A stretch of 8,563 nt of DNA. It comes from Fusobacterium sp. GTDB lineage: Bacteria; Fusobacteriota; Fusobacteriia; Fusobacteriales; Fusobacteriaceae. A program made the translations under genes and the position numbers. Of this stretch, positions 4,195 through 8,563 are shown in pieces. Each line of letters starts with the position of its first letter. The stretch's first letter is position 1. The stretch lies in assembly GCA_018457305.1 (NCBI GenBank), contig JAGYHM010000047.1, positions 1 to 8,563 of the forward strand, written 5' to 3'. Below the pieces are notes generated by a model, which did no database searches, was not told the origin of the DNA, and saw only the letters and a list, made by a program, of their open reading frames with translations.

Positions 4195-5973
4195 ATGAGA
4201 AAAATAATACCACTTATTTTCTTGAATTTAACCACACTTAGCTTTGCGAGTTTTTCTGATGAAACTGATAAAATGATTTTGAAGAAAAAAGAATATTTGA
4301 AGCAAGAGAGAGTAGAAAAAGAATTAAGAGAAAAAGACACAGACAAATATAAAACACAAGAAATAATAAAAGAGAGTTCTCCTACAGAAAATAAATTCTA
4401 TATAGATAAAGTTATTTTAACAGACACAGATAATTTGCTAGATAAGATAGCAAGAGATAGAATAATAGAAAAGTATATAAATAAAAAATTAGGAAGTACA
4501 GATATAACTAATCTTTTAACAGAGCTTACAAACAAGTTAATAGAAAAGGGATATATTACATCAGTTGCTACAATTTCAGAGGATAATGATTTAACATCTA
4601 AAACTTTAAATTTAAAAATCGTTTCTGGTAAAGTTGATAAAATTTCTTTTAATCAAAATTCAAATCTAAATAATCTAAAGAAATTCTTTTTAATTAAGCA
4701 ACAAGAAGGTGAAGTGTTAAATATAAGAAATTTAGATACTACCACAGAAAACTTTAATTATCTTGAAGCTAATAATATGAAAATGGATATAGTTCCTAGC
4801 GATAAGCTAAATTATTCGAATATTAAGATAACTAATAAAATGAAAGATAAATTTACTATTTCTTTATTAACTAATAATCATGGAGAAAATAAACAAGATA
4901 GTCTTTGGAGATATGGAACAAGTTTAAATATAGATAGTCCTTTAGGAATAGGAGATAATTTTTACTTTTCATATATGACAGTTCATAAGAAAAAACCAAA
5001 TAGAGATTTGAAAAAATCAGCAGATATATTAGAACCAGGAGAGATAGCGCCAATAGGTCCTCCTAACTATAATCCTGAAAAAGGAGATAAATTACCATAT
5101 AAAAGAAACTTAAATTTATACAATCTTAGATATTCACTAAAATTTAGAGATTATACCCTTTCATTAAATTCAAGCAAAACATTCAAAGAAAATAGTTTTT
5201 ACACAAGCAACACAGTTTACGATTTTAAATCTATTAACAAGACACATTCAGCATCCTTAAATAAAATTCTATGGAGAAATCAAAAAAATAAAATAAGTTT
5301 AGGACTAGGACTAAAGAGAAAACATAATAAAAATTATCTTGAAACTTCTACTTTGGCTAATAGAGTTTTGGCGATAGGAAATCTTTCTTTAAATGGAAAT
5401 TTTACTTTATGGAAAGGCTTATTAGGAGTTTCTTTAGGATATGAAAGAGGGCTAAGAGCTTTAGGGGCTGAAAGCGATAAACATAAGATAGCAACAACAC
5501 CAAAAGCAGAATTTAATAAATATACATTAAATGCTAACTACTACAAACCTTTTAGCGATAGATTAGCATACAGATTAAATTTATCTAGCTCTTATTCAAA
5601 TGATGTCCTATATGGTTCTGAAAAGCAAACTGTAGGTGGAGTTGGAAGTGTTGGAGGATATAATAGGACAGATAATATTCAAGGTGATAGAGCAATAGAA
5701 ATAGAAAATGAATTATCATATAAAATAATAAATTCAGAAAAGTTTGGAACTTTAAGTCCATATATAAGTTATTCATATGGAGCTGTTAGAAATAATAAGA
5801 ATAAATCTAAATACAGAAAAGGATATATGTCAGGTGCTTTATTAGGTCTTAGATATAATATGAAATATTTTGACTTTGATGTAGCTTATGCAAAACCATT
5901 AAGTCATTCAGATTACTTAAATCCAAGAAAACAAGAAATATATTTTAGCGCTGGATTTAAAATAAAATTATAA
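4195..5973 (+). CDS. tpsB: TpsB outer-membrane transporter (ShlB/FhaC/HecB family)
   Basis: This encodes 592 residues. AAAGGAG (4182-4188) lies six bases before the ATG. A signal peptide ends at S16-F17-A18. Residues 20-65 are a charged helical linker comparable to FhaC helix H1. POTRA 1 spans about 68-145 (YIDKVILT...LIEKGYITSVA...LNLKIVSG). POTRA 2 spans about 147-215 (GEVLNIRNLDTTTENFNYLEAN, matching the family's 'LNIRDLE...LENLNRL' pattern). From about 218 to the end are the alternating strands of a 16-stranded barrel, finishing FSAGFKIKL. The GDRA...NELSY segment near 497-507 matches the region after loop L6. The L6 tip, normally VRGY/F, is V486-G487-G488-Y489: the conserved Arg is missing. 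An early extracellular loop (about 264-300) is long and Pro-rich. The protein should bind the TPS domain of the exoprotein encoded 11 bp downstream and secrete it. 'tpsB' is a generic system name. Confidence 0.92.
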   Translation: MRKIIPLIFLNLTTLSFASFSDETDKMILKKKEYLKQERVEKELREKDTDKYKTQEIIKESSPTENKFYIDKVILTDTDNLLDKIARDRIIEKYINKKLGSTDITNLLTELTNKLIEKGYITSVATISEDNDLTSKTLNLKIVSGKVDKISFNQNSNLNNLKKFFLIKQQEGEVLNIRNLDTTTENFNYLEANNMKMDIVPSDKLNYSNIKITNKMKDKFTISLLTNNHGENKQDSLWRYGTSLNIDSPLGIGDNFYFSYMTVHKKKPNRDLKKSADILEPGEIAPIGPPNYNPEKGDKLPYKRNLNLYNLRYSLKFRDYTLSLNSSKTFKENSFYTSNTVYDFKSINKTHSASLNKILWRNQKNKISLGLGLKRKHNKNYLETSTLANRVLAIGNLSLNGNFTLWKGLLGVSLGYERGLRALGAESDKHKIATTPKAEFNKYTLNANYYKPFSDRLAYRLNLSSSYSNDVLYGSEKQTVGGVGSVGGYNRTDNIQGDRAIEIENELSYKIINSEKFGTLSPYISYSYGAVRNNKNKSKYRKGYMSGALLGLRYNMKYFDFDVAYAKPLSHSDYLNPRKQEIYFSAGFKIKL

Positions 5974-5984
5974 GGAGGGAGATT

Positions 5985-8563
5985 ATGAGAAAAAATAAAA
6001 GTGCTTTTAGAAAAACGATAGCCTTATTTATGTTATTTCTACATACTGGTCAAGTATTTGCAAGTAGCTTAATATTAGACCCAAGTTCAAAGCATAATAC
6101 TAAACTTGATAAATCTGGAACAGGAGTTCCTATAGTCAATGTAGCTACTCCATCTAATCGTGGAATAAGTATAAATGAGTTTTTAGAATACAATATTGAT
6201 AAAGAAGGACAAGTTTTAAATAATGCAGATAATATAGGAAGAAGTCATTTAGCAGGGTTAATAAATGGAAATCCAAATTTTAAAGCAAATCAAGCAGCTA
6301 ATTTAATTGTACTTCAAGTTAACGGTTCTAATCGTTCTCAAATAGAAGGATATTTAGAAGCCTTAAGCAGAAAAAAAGTAGATGTAGTTTTAAGTAATGA
6401 AAATGGAATTTATATAAATAATTCAGGAACTATAAATATTAAAAACTTTACTGCAACAACAGGAAAAATAAAATTACAAGATGGAGATTATGTTGGTGTA
6501 GATGTTGAAAAGGGTCTTATTGCTATAGGTCCTAGAGGAATGGACTTAAAAAATACAAACTATGTAGAAATACTATCAAAGACTTTAGAAGTAGCAGGTA
6601 AAGTTGTTACTGATGGAGATTTGAAAGTTGTTGCTGGTTCTAATAAAATTACAAAAGATGGAACTGTTCAAAAAATAGATGGAGCAAATTCTCAAGTAGC
6701 AATAGATGCCACTAATTTAGGTGGAATGTATGCGAATACAATTAGAATAATTAGTACAGATAAAGGAGCGGGAGTTAATTCTGATTCTTTTATAATATCT
6801 AAAAATAATAAATTAGAAATAACTGCTGATGGAAAAATAAAAGTAAGTAAAGTTCAAGGAAAAGGAATTAAAGTAAATGGAAATTCTTATGAACAAAAAG
6901 GGTCAGCGCTTTCTGATGAAGAAATAACGATAAATGCTAAAAATATAAAATTAAGTGGAACAGGAACTGAAGCTAATAAAAAAATAGAATTGAATGGAGA
7001 TGTTGAAAATAGCGCTTCTATTTATACAAAAGAAAGTTTAACAACTAAAAGTTTAATAAATAGTGGAGATATTGAAGCTAAGGATAAAATCTTAATAGAT
7101 GGAAATTTAGATAATAGTAGCTCTATAAAAACGGCTAAAAATTTAAGAGCTAATAATGTAAAAAATACAAAAGAAATATTAGTAACAGAGAATATAGATA
7201 TTGCTAACTTATCTAATGATGGAAATATTTCAACTGATAGTACCTTAAAAGTAGATGGTAAACTTAGCAATACTGGCAACATTAAAGCAATAGATAAAAT
7301 AGATGTTAAAGAAAATATATTAAACAAAGGAGGAATCTTAACTAATAATACTTTAACATCAAAAGATGTAGTTACAACTAAGAAACTAATTGCTAAAAAT
7401 GGAATAGATATAGGTGGTTTAAATAATTCTGGTATAGTTGAAACTGATAAAAAATTAAATATTAAAGGAAATTTAACTAATACTAAAGGAAATATAAAGG
7501 CATTAGAAGAGATTAAAGTATTAGAAAATGCAACTAATACTGGAGAAATCTTAACTAATGGAGCATTTACTTCAAAAGATTTAGAAACTACTAAAAAATT
7601 AATTGCTCTAAAAGATATTTCTGTTGATAATTTAAAATCTGATGGAATACTTTTAACTAATCAAAAACTTACAGTAAATGGAAAATTAGAAAATAAAGGA
7701 AAAGTTCAAGCTGTAGATAATATTAAAATAGCAGAGAATGTTAAAAATGAAGGAGAAGTTTTAACTGAAGGAGCATTTACTACTAAAGATATAAACACAA
7801 GTAATAAGTTAATGGTAAAACAAGATATTTCAATAGGAAAGTTAGAAAATTCAGGAACTATTGGAACGGAAAAAGAATTAAAAGTAAATGGTCTTTTAAA
7901 TAATAGTGGAGATATTAAAGCGCTAGGAAATATTTCAGTAAAAGAAAATGTAGAAAATACAGGAGAAATATTATCTAATTCTGCATTCACTGCTCAAAAT
8001 GTAAATACTAGTAAAAAATTAGTAGCTATTGGAAAAATTAGTGTTAAAGATTTAACTAATACAGGAGAAGTAGCAACTAATGAAAATCTAAAAATAGATG
8101 GAACATTAACTAATGAAGGGAATATTAAAGCTGTAAAAGATATAGATATATCTAAAAATGTAAAAAATAGTGGGGATATACTAACTAATGGAAACTTTAC
8201 ATCTAAAAATATAAATACAAGCAAGAAATTAATTGTTCAAGGCAATATTTCAGTAGATAATCTAGAAAATAGTGGGATAGTTGAAACAAATCAAAAACTA
8301 GATGTAAATGGAGAGCTAGTAAATAAAGGCGATATACAAGCTCTAAGTAATATTAAAGTAAAAGAAAATGTAGTAAATGATGGGAATTTAATTACAAATG
8401 GAAATCTAAAAGCTAAGAATGTAAAAACATCTAAAAAGTTAATAGCCACAGAAGGAATTTTTACGAATAAATTAGAAAACTCTGGATTAGTTGGAACTTC
8501 TAAAGCGCTAAATATAAATGGAGATTTAAAAAATGAGGGAAGTATTGAATCACTAGAAGATAT
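5985..8563 (+). CDS. tpsA: TpsA exoprotein, filamentous-haemagglutinin type (5' part, runs off the window)
   Basis: ATG 5985 follows AAGGAGG (5972-5978), which overlaps the tpsB stop; 859 codons are present with no stop. The signal peptide ends at V24-F25-A26. The TPS (haemagglutination-activity) domain follows, roughly residues 30-270: a GISINEFLEYNI segment, N96-P-N-F99 matching the NPNL motif, and VDVVLSN138-E-N-G-I142 matching the NPNGI motif with Pro replaced by Glu. From about residue 342 the chain is a regular Asn/Gly/Lys-rich beta-helix with rungs beginning N-[TSEK]-G-x-[IV]. The product should be exported by Sec, captured by TpsB and folded at the cell surface as a long filament, acting as an adhesin or, if a C-terminal toxin exists beyond the window, a contact-dependent effector. 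The C-terminus is not visible, so these cannot be separated. No extended ESPR-type signal is present. Confidence 0.93.
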   Translation, partial: MRKNKSAFRKTIALFMLFLHTGQVFASSLILDPSSKHNTKLDKSGTGVPIVNVATPSNRGISINEFLEYNIDKEGQVLNNADNIGRSHLAGLINGNPNFKANQAANLIVLQVNGSNRSQIEGYLEALSRKKVDVVLSNENGIYINNSGTINIKNFTATTGKIKLQDGDYVGVDVEKGLIAIGPRGMDLKNTNYVEILSKTLEVAGKVVTDGDLKVVAGSNKITKDGTVQKIDGANSQVAIDATNLGGMYANTIRIISTDKGAGVNSDSFIISKNNKLEITADGKIKVSKVQGKGIKVNGNSYEQKGSALSDEEITINAKNIKLSGTGTEANKKIELNGDVENSASIYTKESLTTKSLINSGDIEAKDKILIDGNLDNSSSIKTAKNLRANNVKNTKEILVTENIDIANLSNDGNISTDSTLKVDGKLSNTGNIKAIDKIDVKENILNKGGILTNNTLTSKDVVTTKKLIAKNGIDIGGLNNSGIVETDKKLNIKGNLTNTKGNIKALEEIKVLENATNTGEILTNGAFTSKDLETTKKLIALKDISVDNLKSDGILLTNQKLTVNGKLENKGKVQAVDNIKIAENVKNEGEVLTEGAFTTKDINTSNKLMVKQDISIGKLENSGTIGTEKELKVNGLLNNSGDIKALGNISVKENVENTGEILSNSAFTAQNVNTSKKLVAIGKISVKDLTNTGEVATNENLKIDGTLTNEGNIKAVKDIDISKNVKNSGDILTNGNFTSKNINTSKKLIVQGNISVDNLENSGIVETNQKLDVNGELVNKGDIQALSNIKVKENVVNDGNLITNGNLKAKNVKTSKKLIATEGIFTNKLENSGLVGTSKALNINGDLKNEGSIESLED
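7008..8563 (+). repeat. beta-helix repeats of TpsA with a 70-residue (210-bp) super-repeat
   Basis: From codon 342 the coding sequence resolves into rungs of 16-18 residues. From 7311 the rungs are locked into a higher-order unit: units start at 7311 (71 codons), 7524, 7734, 7944 and 8154 (70 codons each) and 8364 (cut by the window end). Each unit is four rungs of 16, 18, 18 and 18 residues, the first being NxGxILTNGxFTSKNI-like and the second NTSKKLI...ISVDNL-like. An earlier unit at 7152-7310 is only 53 codons, as if about one rung were lost. Units are clearly related but diverged. Confidence 0.85.

Noticed and set aside
4146..4346. Minus-strand ORF opposite the tpsB start
   Set aside because: It overlaps the TPS promoter and the tpsB signal region on the opposite strand; a composition shadow.
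4871..5053. Minus-strand ORF inside tpsB (and another at 5585-5776)
   Set aside because: Both are antisense to well-supported barrel sequence and show no start signals.
7022..8224. Three hydrophobic minus-strand ORFs opposite tpsA
   Set aside because: They repeat with the tpsA super-repeat period, so they are mirror images of the repeats, not membrane proteins.

Overview
The window looks like a very AT-rich diderm genome and is most consistent with Fusobacterium. The support is the strong A/T bias at third codon positions (AGA, ATA and TTA dominate), MORN_2 (YwqK-like) exported proteins next to small lipoproteins, and a two-partner secretion (TPS) locus with an outer-membrane barrel transporter. 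The assignment comes from gene content and base usage only.

Region 1 (1-1970) holds the 3' end of an unrecognised gene, then three co-directional genes for exported proteins: a small helical lipoprotein (184-534), a secreted protein made of eight 24-residue MORN_2 repeats (566-1228), and a lipoprotein with degenerate MORN_2 repeats (1341-1922). A strong hairpin terminator follows at 1942-1970. A short relic of the first lipoprotein gene's tail and ribosome-binding leader lies in front of the third gene, so the cluster seems to have grown by duplication.

Region 2 (1981-2516) is a compact Doc/Fic toxin module. A 30-codon ORF with a good Shine-Dalgarno sequence overlaps the Doc start codon (ATGA) and is positioned as a miniature antitoxin. 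A hairpin terminator ends the module.

Region 3 (2517-4111) looks like a rolling-circle replicon relic. A 440-bp non-coding stretch contains a 32-bp perfect AT palindrome, a long-range GC-rich hairpin, a 10-bp-spaced direct repeat, and an elaborate 56-nt hairpin whose loop reads CTAATA. About 95 bp downstream begins a 384-residue protein with features of rolling-circle initiators of the gene II/Rep_trans type. The layout resembles the origin-plus-gene-II region of filamentous phages, and the loop resembles the pT181-family nick site (recalled, not searched). No other phage or plasmid genes are visible.

Region 4 (4112-8563) is a TPS operon. A near-consensus promoter (TTGACT-17-TAAAAT) precedes the TpsB outer-membrane transporter, and 11 bp later the TpsA exoprotein begins and runs off the window. 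TpsA has a signal peptide, a TPS domain and then beta-helix repeats organised as a 70-residue super-repeat of four rungs (16+18+18+18). TpsB should recognise the TPS domain in the periplasm and thread TpsA through its barrel. TpsB lacks the usual Arg of the L6 'VRGY/F' motif (VGGY here).

The items most worth a second look are the replicon relic with its hairpin, the miniature antitoxin, the TpsB L6 substitution and the quantised TpsA repeat.
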